A stretch of DNA of 64,000 nucleotides from Candidatus Gastranaerophilales bacterium (GTDB lineage Bacteria; Cyanobacteriota; Vampirovibrionia; Gastranaerophilales; Gastranaerophilaceae): contig CALUYD010000002.1 in NCBI GenBank assembly GCA_944324915.1, forward strand, positions 1-64,000, given 5' to 3'. This document shows, in pieces, positions 24,752-33,447 of this stretch. How positions within the stretch are numbered: position 1 is the stretch's first letter; the number at the start of each line of letters is the position of its first letter. The notes beneath the pieces are model-generated. The model did not search any database and was not told the origin of the DNA. It saw only the letters and a program-made list of their open reading frames with translations. Position numbers and translations under genes: made by a program.

Positions 24752-25099
24752 TTACTTTCTATACCAAGGTTTAAAATTTTTAATTTCTTCAAGCAAATTA
24801 TTATAATCTCCGCAAAAATTTATGCATCTATCATCAACAAACAAATAGCATAATTCTTTTCTGTCTGTAACATCGATTATAATATCATCGAGTTTTTCTT
24901 TTATAATCCATCTTGAAGCAAGGATTTTATTTCTCGTTGTAAAAAGTTTGATATTAAAATTTTTTGATAGTTCATATAGAAATTCCTTTGCACCACCTTT
25001 GATTGAGGGAATTTCATTGATATTAAAATCACCTTTGTAATTGTTTAATACACCATCGAGGTCTATTAGTATTGTTTTTTTGTTTAAAGTATTTGTCAA
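24752..25099 (-). CDS. HAD-superfamily phosphatase-like protein, 115 aa
   Basis: ILIDLDGVLNN is HAD motif I (DxDxV) and KLFTTRN is motif II (T). The Lys of motif III is not obvious, and LFVDDRCIN is motif IV (DD). The protein is short, without a cap domain, and ends FKPWYRK, a tail seen in small HAD proteins of phages and Firmicutes. No ATG precedes motif I. The TTG at 25099 (MTNTLNKKTILI) is the shortest sensible start; the frame stays open to 25141. It is divergent from an XRE gene with tandem operator-like repeats between. A decayed second copy lies at 5009-5068. Confidence 0.75.
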   Translation of the reverse strand: MTNTLNKKTILIDLDGVLNNYKGDFNINEIPSIKGGAKEFLYELSKNFNIKLFTTRNKILASRWIIKEKLDDIIIDVTDRKELCYLFVDDRCINFCGDYNNLLEEIKNFKPWYRK

Positions 25100-25120
25100 A
25101 CCTATAATTAACCACCCTAA

Positions 25121-25163
25121 TAAGCGTGTCAGTCTATACAAATTATAAGCGTATCAGTCTATA
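25121..25163 (+). promoter_or_regulatory. Direct-repeat operators between HAD and XRE genes
   Basis: An 18-nt sequence occurs twice, TAAGCGTGTCAGTCTATA at 25121-25138 and the same with A for G at position 8 at 25146-25163, 25 bp apart. They fill the divergent intergenic region, so the XRE protein probably binds both and controls both genes. Confidence 0.6.
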
Positions 25164-25172
25164 TTGTCAAAT

Positions 25173-25391
25173 ATGAGCACAAGATTTTTAGCAAAACTTG
25201 GTTTAAATTTGAAAAAATACAGACTTGAAAAAGGTCTGACACAGGAAAATTTAGCTGAAAAAGTCGGAATTCATCCAACTTATGTCGGTAAATTGGAAGG
25301 TGGAAAAAATAATCCGTCAACAAAAATGCTCTATAAAATAACACGTGCTTTGGGAATTAAATTATCTGATTTATTCGATTTTGATAAATAA
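25173..25391 (+). CDS. XRE-family transcriptional regulator, 72 aa
   Basis: A single Cro/cI helix-turn-helix (LGLNLKKYRLEKGLTQENLAEKVGIHPTYVGKLEGGKNNPST) ending GIKLSDLFDFDK. The ATG at 25173 is preferred over an in-frame TTG at 25164. It is divergent from the HAD gene, with two direct repeats between them, which suggests autoregulation and control of the HAD gene. A terminator follows, shared with metG. Confidence 0.87.
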   Translation: MSTRFLAKLGLNLKKYRLEKGLTQENLAEKVGIHPTYVGKLEGGKNNPSTKMLYKITRALGIKLSDLFDFDK

Positions 25392-25421
25392 AAAGCAGAT
25401 TAGATAAGCTAATCCGCTTTT
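25391..25421 (+). terminator. Bidirectional intrinsic terminator
   Basis: AAAAGC-A-GATTAG (25391-25403) pairs with CTAATC-C-GCTTTT (25409-25421) around ATAAG. One mismatch, A-rich before and T-rich after. It lies between convergent genes. Confidence 0.75.
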
Positions 25422-25440
25422 AAGTATATTTTGTATTTTC

Positions 25441-26997
25441 TTATTTCTTGCCCTTATCTGCAAGCTCTGAATCTAATCTTAAAAATACAGGCACAATTTC
25501 TTCTTTTGAGATTAATTTTCCAACTTTGATATTATTTGTTTTAATATCGTCAAGTTTTGTATTAATATCATATTTTAATTGTTTTGCCATTTTTTGAGCA
25601 ATATTAGGGCAATATGGATAAATTAAAGAAGCAACGACACACATAATTTCTAAGACCGTATATAAAACCTCTCCACATTGTGTCATTTTTTCTTCTTTAG
25701 CTAATGTCCAAGGAGTATTATCTGTTACATATTTATTTGTTTTATCAACAAGCTCTACTATTTTTTGGCTTGCTTCAGCCACTTCAAAATAATTAAAATG
25801 ATGTTTAACTTCTTCGATTGTTTTTTTGCAATCTTCAAAAAGCTCTGAATTAACAATAAATTCTTCTTTTATTTCTCCGTCAAAATATTTAACAAGCATT
25901 GATAATGTTCTATTTAAAAGGTTGCCCATTGAATTTGCTAAATGTGCATTAACTTTTTCTTTAAAATCATTATCTGAATAATTGCCGTCTTTTCCGATTG
26001 GGGCTGCTGTTGCCATGTAATATCTTAAAGCGTCAGGTTCTTTCATATCAAATGCTTCCATAACGCTTGATGGAGAAACAACATTTCCTAATGATTTTGA
26101 CATTTTTGTTTCATCAATAGTTATCCAGCCATGAGCTAAGATATGTTTTGGAAGAGGTAATTCCAGCGCCATTAAAATTGCTATCCAATAAATTGAATGG
26201 AATTTTAAGATGTCTTTTCCGATAACTTGAACGTCAGCAGGCCAATATTTTTTAAATTTATCTGATGGATTTTCGCTATCATAACCAAGAGCGGTTATAT
26301 AATTTGATAGCGCGTCAATCCAAACATAAATTACTTGATTATCATCATCAAGAACAGGAATTCCCCAGCTTACGTTATTTTTAACACGTGAAACAGAAAT
26401 ATCTTCAATATTTTCTAATTGATTTAAAACTTCATTTGCTCTAAAAGCAGGAACAATGAAATTAGGGTTTTGTTTAATGTGTGAAATAATTGCGTCTTTG
26501 TATTTTGTTAATTTAAAGAAATAATTTTCTTCTTCAACTATTTCAGGTTTCTTTTTGTGATTTGGGCAACATCCGTCTTCATCTAAATCTTTTTCTGATA
26601 AAAACGCTTCGCAACCTGAGCAATATAAGCCTTTGTAGGAATGTTTATATATGTCGCCTTTTTCAACTAATTTTTTAAATATTTTTTGTACTGTTTTTTT
26701 ATGATAATCATCTGTTGTTCTAATGAATTGAGAATAATCTATGTCTAATAATTTCCAAGCGTCAATGAATTTTTGAGCGTTCATATCGCAGAATGCTTTT
26801 GGTTCAATTCCTTTTTCTTGGGATGTTTTTTGAATTTTTATACCGTGTTCGTCTGTGCCTGTTAACATATAAGCGTCATCTGTTCTTTGCGAAAAATGTC
26901 TTTTAATAACATCAGTTAAAATCTTTTCATAAGCATGACCTATATGAGGCGCGCCGTTAACATAATCAATTGCTGTTGTGGTATAAAATTTTTTCAT
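25441..26997 (-). CDS. metG: Methionyl-tRNA synthetase
   Basis: 518 aa class I synthetase. NGAPHIGHAYEKI carries the HIGH motif, the knuckle region has CSGCEAF...DGCCPNHKK for zinc, and DETKMSKSLGNVV is the KMSKS loop. The anticodon-binding helices follow (about 350-500). The C-terminal tRNA-binding domain found in longer MetG is absent, as in many small bacterial forms. AGGAG lies before the ATG. The gene stands alone. Confidence 0.95.
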   Translation of the reverse strand: MKKFYTTTAIDYVNGAPHIGHAYEKILTDVIKRHFSQRTDDAYMLTGTDEHGIKIQKTSQEKGIEPKAFCDMNAQKFIDAWKLLDIDYSQFIRTTDDYHKKTVQKIFKKLVEKGDIYKHSYKGLYCSGCEAFLSEKDLDEDGCCPNHKKKPEIVEEENYFFKLTKYKDAIISHIKQNPNFIVPAFRANEVLNQLENIEDISVSRVKNNVSWGIPVLDDDNQVIYVWIDALSNYITALGYDSENPSDKFKKYWPADVQVIGKDILKFHSIYWIAILMALELPLPKHILAHGWITIDETKMSKSLGNVVSPSSVMEAFDMKEPDALRYYMATAAPIGKDGNYSDNDFKEKVNAHLANSMGNLLNRTLSMLVKYFDGEIKEEFIVNSELFEDCKKTIEEVKHHFNYFEVAEASQKIVELVDKTNKYVTDNTPWTLAKEEKMTQCGEVLYTVLEIMCVVASLIYPYCPNIAQKMAKQLKYDINTKLDDIKTNNIKVGKLISKEEIVPVFLRLDSELADKGKK

Positions 26998-27091
26998 ATT
27001 TAATTCTCCTAAAACAAAATGATTATATCATAAACCAAAATTTAGTTCTTAAAATATAACTTGTGTTGATTAATTTAGAAACTTTATGTAA

Positions 27092-27097
27092 TATAAT
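27092..27097 (+). promoter_or_regulatory. -10 element for leaderless cysE
   Basis: A consensus TATAAT with exactly 6 nt before the ATG at 27104. No Shine-Dalgarno is visible in the 30 nt before the start. Confidence 0.6.
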
Positions 27098-27103
27098 TAA
27101 TCT

Positions 27104-27754
27104 ATGGGCGTTATTTCTTGGATAAAAACAATTTCTGAAGATATAAATACAATCAAAGAAAAAGACGTTGCAGCTCGCAGTGTCTTAGAGGTTATCTTTT
27201 TATATCAAGGTTTTCATGTGCTTTTAGCATACAGAGTTGCCCATAAACTTTTAAAATGGAAAATTCCTTTTATACCAAGGATGATTTCTCAAATAGCAAG
27301 ATTTTTGACAGGGATTGAAATTCACCCGGGAGCAAAAATAGGAAAAAGATTTTTTATAGATCATGGCATGGGCGTTGTAATTGGCGAAACTACAATAATC
27401 GGCGACGATGTTTTGATTTATCAAGGAGTTACATTAGGCGGTACAGGAAAAGACTTAGGCAAACGTCATCCTACAATAGGCAATTTTGTTACTTTAGGAG
27501 CTGGTGCAAAAGTATTGGGAAATATTGAAATAGGCGATTATTCATCAATTGGGGCAGGCTCTGTTGTAATCGATAATGTCCCTGAACATTGCACAGTTGT
27601 TGGAATTCCTGGAAGAATTGTAAAACAAAAGAAATATATCGAAGGTCAACTTCAACACAATAGAATTCCTGATCCTATTGCTTGTGAATTAAATCGTTTA
27701 AAATATGAAGTTTTAGATTTACAAGAAAAAATTATAGAATTGACTCAAAAATAA
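27104..27754 (+). CDS. cysE: Serine O-acetyltransferase
   Basis: 216-aa acyltransferase with a left-handed beta-helix: [57 protein letters not shown] shows the hexapeptide repeats and the catalytic His/Asp (DHGMG). It makes O-acetylserine, the precursor of cysteine. The short N-terminus is the EpsC/SAT type. Convergent with the HlyD-like gene, 1 nt apart. Confidence 0.94.
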   Translation: MGVISWIKTISEDINTIKEKDVAARSVLEVIFLYQGFHVLLAYRVAHKLLKWKIPFIPRMISQIARFLTGIEIHPGAKIGKRFFIDHGMGVVIGETTIIGDDVLIYQGVTLGGTGKDLGKRHPTIGNFVTLGAGAKVLGNIEIGDYSSIGAGSVVIDNVPEHCTVVGIPGRIVKQKKYIEGQLQHNRIPDPIACELNRLKYEVLDLQEKIIELTQK

Positions 27755-27755
27755 A

Positions 27756-28727
27756 TTATTTTACTTTTACTCTTGCGTATGCCTTAGCGCCTGTTTTAAT
27801 GTTATATTTTTGAACATTATCGTTGATTTTTATTTTTACAGGTATATAATTTGAATTTTCGTCTAATACTTCAACTACTTCGCCGTTTAATTTTGAAAAA
27901 CCTATCGAATATATTTTAACTGTTGCTTTTTGACCTGTTTTAAAAGTGTTGTTTGCTTGTTTTTTAAAGTTTGCTATAACAAAACATTCTTCCGGTTTGA
28001 TTGTGAATAAAACTTCTTCAGTATTTGCAATATCTCCGATTTTTACGTTTAGATTAATTATTTTGCCGTTTTTTGGAGCAATTACGGTTGCGTCTGATAA
28101 TTTGTATTTTGTTTCTTCTAATATTTCAAAAATTTCTCTTGTTTCGTCAGTTTGAGAGTTTTTCTTAATCATTATTTCTTGCAGTTTTCTGCTTGTTGAT
28201 TTAAGCTCGTTTTGGGCATTTTGATATTGTTCTTGAGCTATTTTAAGGTTTTCAATTGCGTTATTTAAATCTTTTTTGGTAACTGTTCCGTCTTTATATT
28301 CATTTTTGTATCTGACATAATCATAATTAGCATTTTCAAGATTAACTTTTGCTTTTTCCATCATATCTTTGTTTTTGTTTGCTTTTAGATTAATTTCTTT
28401 AATTTCTTTATCAGCATTATTAAGTTCATTTTGAAGATGATTAAATTTGTCTTCAAGTTCTTTGATTTTTTGAGTATATTCGCTTCCGTCTAGTTCTGCT
28501 AAAATTTCTCCTTTTTTAACATCAGAGTTATTTTCAATATTTAATTCCATAATTTTAGATGAAATTTTAGGATAAATTTTAACTAAATAATCATCTACAT
28601 AAGCATTTGTTGTGGTTTGATATAGTGAAGAATGAAATGCGCCAAATACGCTTAAAATTACAAATGCAAGGATAATTGCAAAAGGAAATAAAAATCTTTT
28701 TTTCTGATAAAATTTGCGTTTTGCCAT
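27756..28727 (-). CDS. HlyD/EmrA-family membrane fusion protein
   Basis: 323 aa: a basic N-terminus, one membrane helix (FLFPFAIILAFVILSVFGAF), then a biotinyl-lipoyl half (NNSDVKKGEILAELDG), a long coiled-coil hairpin (about 80-190), a second lipoyl half (APKNGKIINLNVKIGDIA) and a beta-barrel. YQTTTNAYVDDYLVKIYPKISSKI is typical of EmrA. These proteins link an inner-membrane pump to an outer-membrane channel. No pump gene lies beside it, so its partner is elsewhere. AAGGAG precedes the ATG. Confidence 0.88.
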   Translation of the reverse strand: MAKRKFYQKKRFLFPFAIILAFVILSVFGAFHSSLYQTTTNAYVDDYLVKIYPKISSKIMELNIENNSDVKKGEILAELDGSEYTQKIKELEDKFNHLQNELNNADKEIKEINLKANKNKDMMEKAKVNLENANYDYVRYKNEYKDGTVTKKDLNNAIENLKIAQEQYQNAQNELKSTSRKLQEIMIKKNSQTDETREIFEILEETKYKLSDATVIAPKNGKIINLNVKIGDIANTEEVLFTIKPEECFVIANFKKQANNTFKTGQKATVKIYSIGFSKLNGEVVEVLDENSNYIPVKIKINDNVQKYNIKTGAKAYARVKVK

Positions 28728-28870
28728 TGTTTTCTCCTTATAAAAACCCTTATTTATTTTACCATAAATTTTGCTAGAGTTACATTTTGTTTCAAGAGCT
28801 AAATTTTTTGTAGCGGTTAATCTTGTAGATGATAAAATATAGCTAGGGTTTAGCTAAAAGGAAGAATATT

Positions 28871-30163
28871 TTGGAAATTTTATCAAGATTAACAGGGCTT
28901 TTAGGGATAGTTGTTATTTTAGGCATTTGTTATTTAATGTCGAATAATAAAAAAAGAATTAATTTAAAAACAGTGGGTGTCGGCTTGTTATTACAGTTTT
29001 TGCTCGCTGTTTTTATTATGAAAACCCCCATTGGAGCTCAAATATTTGGATTTTTGGCCGAAATTATAAATAAAATTTTAGAAGCATCAATATCAGGTTC
29101 TAATTTTGTATTTGGATGGTTGACTAATTCACCTGATAAAATTGAAGAATTGTTCCCCGGAAAAAGTTTTATCTTTGCTCTTATTATGATGTCAACAATG
29201 ATTTTAATTCTTGTAATGGTTAATATTCTTTATTATTACGGAATTATGCAAAGAGTTATTTATTTCTTGGGAAAAATAATGAATAAAATATTGGGAGTTA
29301 GCGGTGCTGAAGCATTATCTAACTGCGCAAGCCCTTTTGTTGGAAATGTTGCTGCTCAATCAATGATAAAACATTATCTTCCAAATCTTACACGCTCTGA
29401 GCTTTTAGCTTCAATGACAGGTTCAACTGCTTGTATTAGTGCAAGCTGTATTGCAATGTATACAGGTTTTGGAATAAGTACTGAATATCTGCTTGCAGCT
29501 TCTGTTATGGCAATACCGGGGTCATTTGTTGTTTCAAAGATAGTTTATCCTGAAACAATGGAGCCTGAAACAAAAAAAGATTTTAAAATATCAAACAAAA
29601 GACACGATGTTAATATTCTGGCTGCAATTTCAAAAGGTGCTTCTGAAGGTATGAGAGTATCAATAAATGTTATAGCGGTATTATTGGCTCTTGTTGCTTT
29701 AATTACTTTCTGTAATGAAATAATAGGTCATATAGGTTTATTTTTATATAATTTCTGTCATATTGATTTATCTAAAATCGGTATTGATATGCAACATCTT
29801 ACAATTGAGATGATTGTAGGAAAGATATTTGCTTCTTTTGCAGCACTTATTGGTGCAACTTGGGGAAATATTGAAATGGTGGGAAGATTAATCGGCGAAA
29901 AATTAATTTTAAATGAAACAATAGCTTATGTTGATTTAGTAAAATATATGGATGCCAGTGCTTTATCTGAAAAAAGTATAGCAGTTGCTACTTTTGCATG
30001 CTGCGGTTTTGCTAATTTTTCAACTATTGCTATTCAAATAAGCGGTATAGGTGAACTTGCTCCAAATCAAAGAAAAAACCTTGCAAAATTAGGTATAAAG
30101 GCTTTAATTTGCGGAACATTGGTTAGCTATATTTCAGCTGCTATGGCAGGAATATTGTTATAA
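28871..30163 (+). CDS. nupC: Concentrative nucleoside transporter
   Basis: 430 aa, about ten membrane segments. N-terminal, gate and core domains of the NupC/CNT family are visible: LLLQFLLAVFIMKTPIG, SGAEALSNCASPFVGN (substrate/ion site), SMTGSTACISASCIAMYTGFGI, and CCGFANFSTIAIQISGIGELAPNQR. It takes up nucleosides with sodium or protons. The start is TTG at 28871, with AAGGAAG about 6 nt before it. Its stop overlaps the ATG of the next small gene. Confidence 0.93.
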   Translation: MEILSRLTGLLGIVVILGICYLMSNNKKRINLKTVGVGLLLQFLLAVFIMKTPIGAQIFGFLAEIINKILEASISGSNFVFGWLTNSPDKIEELFPGKSFIFALIMMSTMILILVMVNILYYYGIMQRVIYFLGKIMNKILGVSGAEALSNCASPFVGNVAAQSMIKHYLPNLTRSELLASMTGSTACISASCIAMYTGFGISTEYLLAASVMAIPGSFVVSKIVYPETMEPETKKDFKISNKRHDVNILAAISKGASEGMRVSINVIAVLLALVALITFCNEIIGHIGLFLYNFCHIDLSKIGIDMQHLTIEMIVGKIFASFAALIGATWGNIEMVGRLIGEKLILNETIAYVDLVKYMDASALSEKSIAVATFACCGFANFSTIAIQISGIGELAPNQRKNLAKLGIKALICGTLVSYISAAMAGILL

Positions 30164-30336
30164 TGAGTGAAATAATTTCAAAAACAATTAAAATAATTAT
30201 AGATAAAATGCCTCCAAGTGTTGATTTTATCGAAAAAGAAATAATTAAAAATAAAATAGAGCCCTTAAGATGGGCAATAGTTGATGTTAAGGATAATGAG
30301 CTTAAATTATCTGTTTCAGGGAGAGAATTAAAATAA
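30163..30336 (+). CDS. Small protein, 57 aa, coupled between nupC and tatD
   Basis: MSEIISKTIKIIIDKMPP onward, ending in KLSVSGRELK. No family is recognised. The start ATG overlaps the nupC stop (TAATG), and its own stop overlaps the tatD start in the same TAATG way, which is strong evidence that it is translated. It is acidic-basic mixed, with a probable helix then strands (LRWAIVDVKDNELKLSV) and no signal peptide. GGGAGAG near its 3' end also serves tatD. Confidence 0.65.
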   Translation: MSEIISKTIKIIIDKMPPSVDFIEKEIIKNKIEPLRWAIVDVKDNELKLSVSGRELK

Positions 30337-31088
30337 TGCTTATAGATACCCACGCACATATTGATATGCTTGAAAACCCGGAGCTTGCAATAAAAGAAGC
30401 AAAAGATGCAGGCGTAAAAGAAATTATAATACCAAGCGCAAGCGAAGATAGTTTTGATAAAATTTTAGAATTATGTCATAAATATAATGATATTTATGCT
30501 CTTTTAGGTGTACATCCTGAAGATTGCGAGAAATTCAGCGATTCCACCGCTAAAAAAATTATAGAATTGGCAAAAGATAAAAAAGTAGTGGGAATTGGCG
30601 AAATTGGTCTTGATTACCACTATACAAAAGAAAATAAGGACATTCAAAAAAGAGTTTTTAATATTCAAATAGAAATAGCAAAAATCCTTGATTTACCTAT
30701 TGTTGTGCATGATAGAGAAGCACATGGGGATGTTTTAAATATTTTAAAAGAGCAAAAAGTAAAAAAAGTTTTACTTCATTGCTATTCCGGAAGTGTTGAA
30801 TTTATGAGAGAATGCACTTCTTTAGGATACAAAATAGCTTTAGGCGGAGTAGTAACATTTAAAAATGCGAAAGAACCCAAAGAGGTTGCTCGTGAAGTTA
30901 ATTTGTCTGATTTAATGCTTGAAACAGACTGTCCTTATCTTGCACCTCATCCTTTTAGAGGTAGTGAAAATTCGCCTAAATATATCGGTTTTGTTGCTAA
31001 AGAAATTGCTAATTTAAAAAATATATCTTATGATAGTGTTGTGATTGAAACAACAAAAAATGCGAAAGAATTTTTTAATTTAAAATAA
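30336..31088 (+). CDS. tatD: TatD-family metal-dependent DNase
   Basis: 250-aa TIM-barrel hydrolase with LIDTHAHIDM (HxH metal site), GVHPEDCEKF, GEIGLDYHYTKEN (bridging Glu), VVHDREAHGDV, LLHCYSGSVE and LETDCPYLAPHPFRGSENSP. All metal ligands of TatD are present. It trims DNA 3' ends in repair and nucleoid turnover. Coupled to the 57-residue gene upstream. Confidence 0.93.
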   Translation: MLIDTHAHIDMLENPELAIKEAKDAGVKEIIIPSASEDSFDKILELCHKYNDIYALLGVHPEDCEKFSDSTAKKIIELAKDKKVVGIGEIGLDYHYTKENKDIQKRVFNIQIEIAKILDLPIVVHDREAHGDVLNILKEQKVKKVLLHCYSGSVEFMRECTSLGYKIALGGVVTFKNAKEPKEVAREVNLSDLMLETDCPYLAPHPFRGSENSPKYIGFVAKEIANLKNISYDSVVIETTKNAKEFFNLK

Positions 31089-31100
31089 AGAGGAGTTAAA

Positions 31101-31358
31101 ATGAGTCAACAACAAATGCAAGGTAAAATTGCAACAAGAACAGCAGTTTTAGTTTTTTGTAAAGATATGGCAAGCCCTATGGTTTTATATTTTGATAATG
31201 CTCAAAAAATATATGATGACTTAAGAGCTTTAGTTAATTCAACAGAAGTTAAATTGGTTGAATTTGAACCCATAGGACCTATTAAAAAAGCAACAATATT
31301 ATCCGATAGAATAGTTGGTGTTGCGCTTCAAGAAGAAAGATACATTGTTCAAGAGTAG
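31101..31358 (+). CDS. Conserved-looking small protein, 85 aa
   Basis: No family is recognised. After a polar start (MSQQQMQGKIATR), the core alternates strands and a helix: TAVLVFCKDMASPMVLYFDN, AQKIYDDLRALVNST, VKLVEFEPIGPIKKATILSDRIVGVALQEERYIVQE. This strand-helix-strand plan, with hydrophobic residues spaced by two, suggests a small compact alpha/beta protein. AGAGGAG precedes the ATG. Lying between tatD and tlyA it is part of a housekeeping transcript. Confidence 0.6.
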   Translation: MSQQQMQGKIATRTAVLVFCKDMASPMVLYFDNAQKIYDDLRALVNSTEVKLVEFEPIGPIKKATILSDRIVGVALQEERYIVQE

Positions 31359-31364
31359 AATTAA

Positions 31365-32147
31365 ATGACAAAAAAGCGTTTGGATTTAATTTTATTTGAA
31401 AGAGGTTATTTTGAAACAAAAAGCGCTGCAAGCGCGAATATTTTGGCGCATAACGTTAAAATAAACGGTAATATTGTTTCAAAAGCAGGTGAAATGTTTG
31501 ATGAAAACGTTTTGTTTGATGAAAAAAAACCTGCAATAATTGAGGTTGATTCAATTCCTTATGTATCAAGAGGCGGATTGAAATTAGAACATGCACTTGA
31601 TGAATTTGATATAGATTTAAAAGATAAAATCTGTATCGATATGGGTGCTTCAACAGGCGGTTTTTGTGATTGTATGTTGCAAAGAGGCGCAAAATATGTC
31701 TATGCGCTTGATTGCGGATATAACCAACTTGCTTGGAAATTAAGAAATGATGATAGAATTAAATCTATTGAAAAAATAAATGTTAAAAATTGTACTTTTG
31801 AAGATGTTTATGGGAAAAATTCTCTAAAACAAGAAGATTTACCCGAGTTTATGAGTATGGATTTATCATTTATTTCCATTAAAAAAGTTCTTGAAAATTG
31901 CAAAAAATTAATAAGAGATGATGCAAGTTGCGTATTATTAATTAAGCCTCAATTTGAAGCAGATAGGTCTGATATAGAAAAAGGCGGAGTTGTAAAAGAT
32001 GAAAATGTAAGGCAAAAAATTATTGAAGATATTCAAGAATTTTGCGCCTCAATTGGTTTTATGACTTTAGGGATAACAAAAAGTCCTATTCAAGGGGCTA
32101 AAAGTAAAAATACAGAATATTTGATTTATTTAAAGAGGGAAAACTAA
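31365..32147 (+). CDS. tlyA: TlyA-family rRNA 2'-O-methyltransferase
   Basis: 260 aa with an N-terminal S4 RNA-binding domain (RLDLILFERGYFETKSAASANILAHNVKINGNIVSKAG) and an FtsJ-like SAM methyltransferase (YVSRGGLKLEHAL, CIDMGASTGGFCDCMLQRGA, YALDCGYNQLAWKLR, SMDLSFISIKKVL, LLIKPQFEA). The family methylates ribose in 16S/23S rRNA; some members act as hemolysins when expressed in other hosts. The stop is adjacent to the next ATG. Confidence 0.92.
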   Translation: MTKKRLDLILFERGYFETKSAASANILAHNVKINGNIVSKAGEMFDENVLFDEKKPAIIEVDSIPYVSRGGLKLEHALDEFDIDLKDKICIDMGASTGGFCDCMLQRGAKYVYALDCGYNQLAWKLRNDDRIKSIEKINVKNCTFEDVYGKNSLKQEDLPEFMSMDLSFISIKKVLENCKKLIRDDASCVLLIKPQFEADRSDIEKGGVVKDENVRQKIIEDIQEFCASIGFMTLGITKSPIQGAKSKNTEYLIYLKREN

Positions 32148-33404
32148 ATGCCGAGCGTAGTGGATAGTTTAAATTTAATAAGCAAGACAATGGAGAGTAT
32201 TTTGGATTTTGTTGCAAAAGATGAAACATTGTCTGATGATTTTAGGCAATATCTTGAAATAAACAATATAGAAATAGAAACAGAGCGTGAATTTAACAAT
32301 ATCATTATTCAATATATGCTCGATATGAAAATGCAAAACGGTTTAAGAGTTTTAGAATATTACAGAAGAAATAACCATACTTATGATGAAATTATTTCTG
32401 CTCTTGAAAATTCAATTTGTTCTGTTTTTAAAATTGAAAAGATTTTATCAAATGCATATAGTGCGACTTGTTTAACATCAAATGTTAAGGTTGATTTAAT
32501 ACCTATGGTTAAAATGAGCCATCTAAAGCAAATTGGTAAATTTGACTATATTTGCGCAAGAATAATTGAGCTTGATAATGTTCAATATATTCTTGAAATT
32601 TATGATGTAATATCAGAATTTGATGTCTATAAAGCTACAATTGAAGCTATAAAATACATGCTTCAAAATCCTAAAATTGCATATTATAAAAATGAGCAAA
32701 AAAGAGCCGAATTAGAAAAAAGTGCTACTGAATTTTATGAAAAATTCAATGAGTTATTTAAAGCTCAATATGTTGTTACTACAAATAAAAAAGTTGATAA
32801 TTTAATTGAATTTTTCAATAATTATAGGCTTGATGGAATTAAGAAAGATTATTCGGACTTAATTGAACATGCTCCTAAAAATGCTTATATAAAAATTGAT
32901 GAATTGAATTGTTCTGATGCAACATTTATGCAAACAGCCTCAGGCGGTTTTTCTACTCATAAAGAGATTTATGATGTTGCACTTTGGAGCGATAAAACAA
33001 GAGGATTATATATAATTCCTTTTTTTGAAACATTTATGAAATGTTTTAGTGAAGATATAGAAAATAAAGCAGATTGTATTAAAGAATTTTTAACAAGCGA
33101 TAAAATACCGCCAAGCGTTATTAAATATGCTCTTGAAAAGAATGACAATTTCTTTGAAGTGATAAATAAAACTCTTAATGTTAATTTTTCAAATTTAGAA
33201 GAAATTTTATTTAATACAAAGGCTGTTTATGTTGATAGCGGTGTATTTTCGCCTGTTACGGTTTTGTTTAATTCAGAATTATTTTCAACAATTCTTCATA
33301 TTGAAGAACGTCAAAATGATAAAAAAGAAATAGAACCCAAAAGAAATGAGCTTTGCCCATGCGGTTCAGGGCTAAAATATAAAAAATGCTGTGGAAAAAA
33401 TTAG
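32148..33404 (+). CDS. SEC-C motif protein, 418 aa
   Basis: The last 22 residues form a SEC-C zinc motif (RNELCPCGSGLKYKKCCGKN), the same as the SecA C-terminus, used to bind SecB or ribosome. The remaining 390 residues are a helical domain without a family I can name, with LVDFI-like repeats and an acidic-basic mix. It lies directly after tlyA (32147/32148), with GAGGG 9 nt before the ATG. Export or ribosome-associated quality control is a guess from the motif alone. Confidence 0.7.
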   Translation: MPSVVDSLNLISKTMESILDFVAKDETLSDDFRQYLEINNIEIETEREFNNIIIQYMLDMKMQNGLRVLEYYRRNNHTYDEIISALENSICSVFKIEKILSNAYSATCLTSNVKVDLIPMVKMSHLKQIGKFDYICARIIELDNVQYILEIYDVISEFDVYKATIEAIKYMLQNPKIAYYKNEQKRAELEKSATEFYEKFNELFKAQYVVTTNKKVDNLIEFFNNYRLDGIKKDYSDLIEHAPKNAYIKIDELNCSDATFMQTASGGFSTHKEIYDVALWSDKTRGLYIIPFFETFMKCFSEDIENKADCIKEFLTSDKIPPSVIKYALEKNDNFFEVINKTLNVNFSNLEEILFNTKAVYVDSGVFSPVTVLFNSELFSTILHIEERQNDKKEIEPKRNELCPCGSGLKYKKCCGKN

Positions 33405-33447
33405 AAATTTGTGCTATAAGAAAATATAAATAAAAAAGGAGTTTAAA

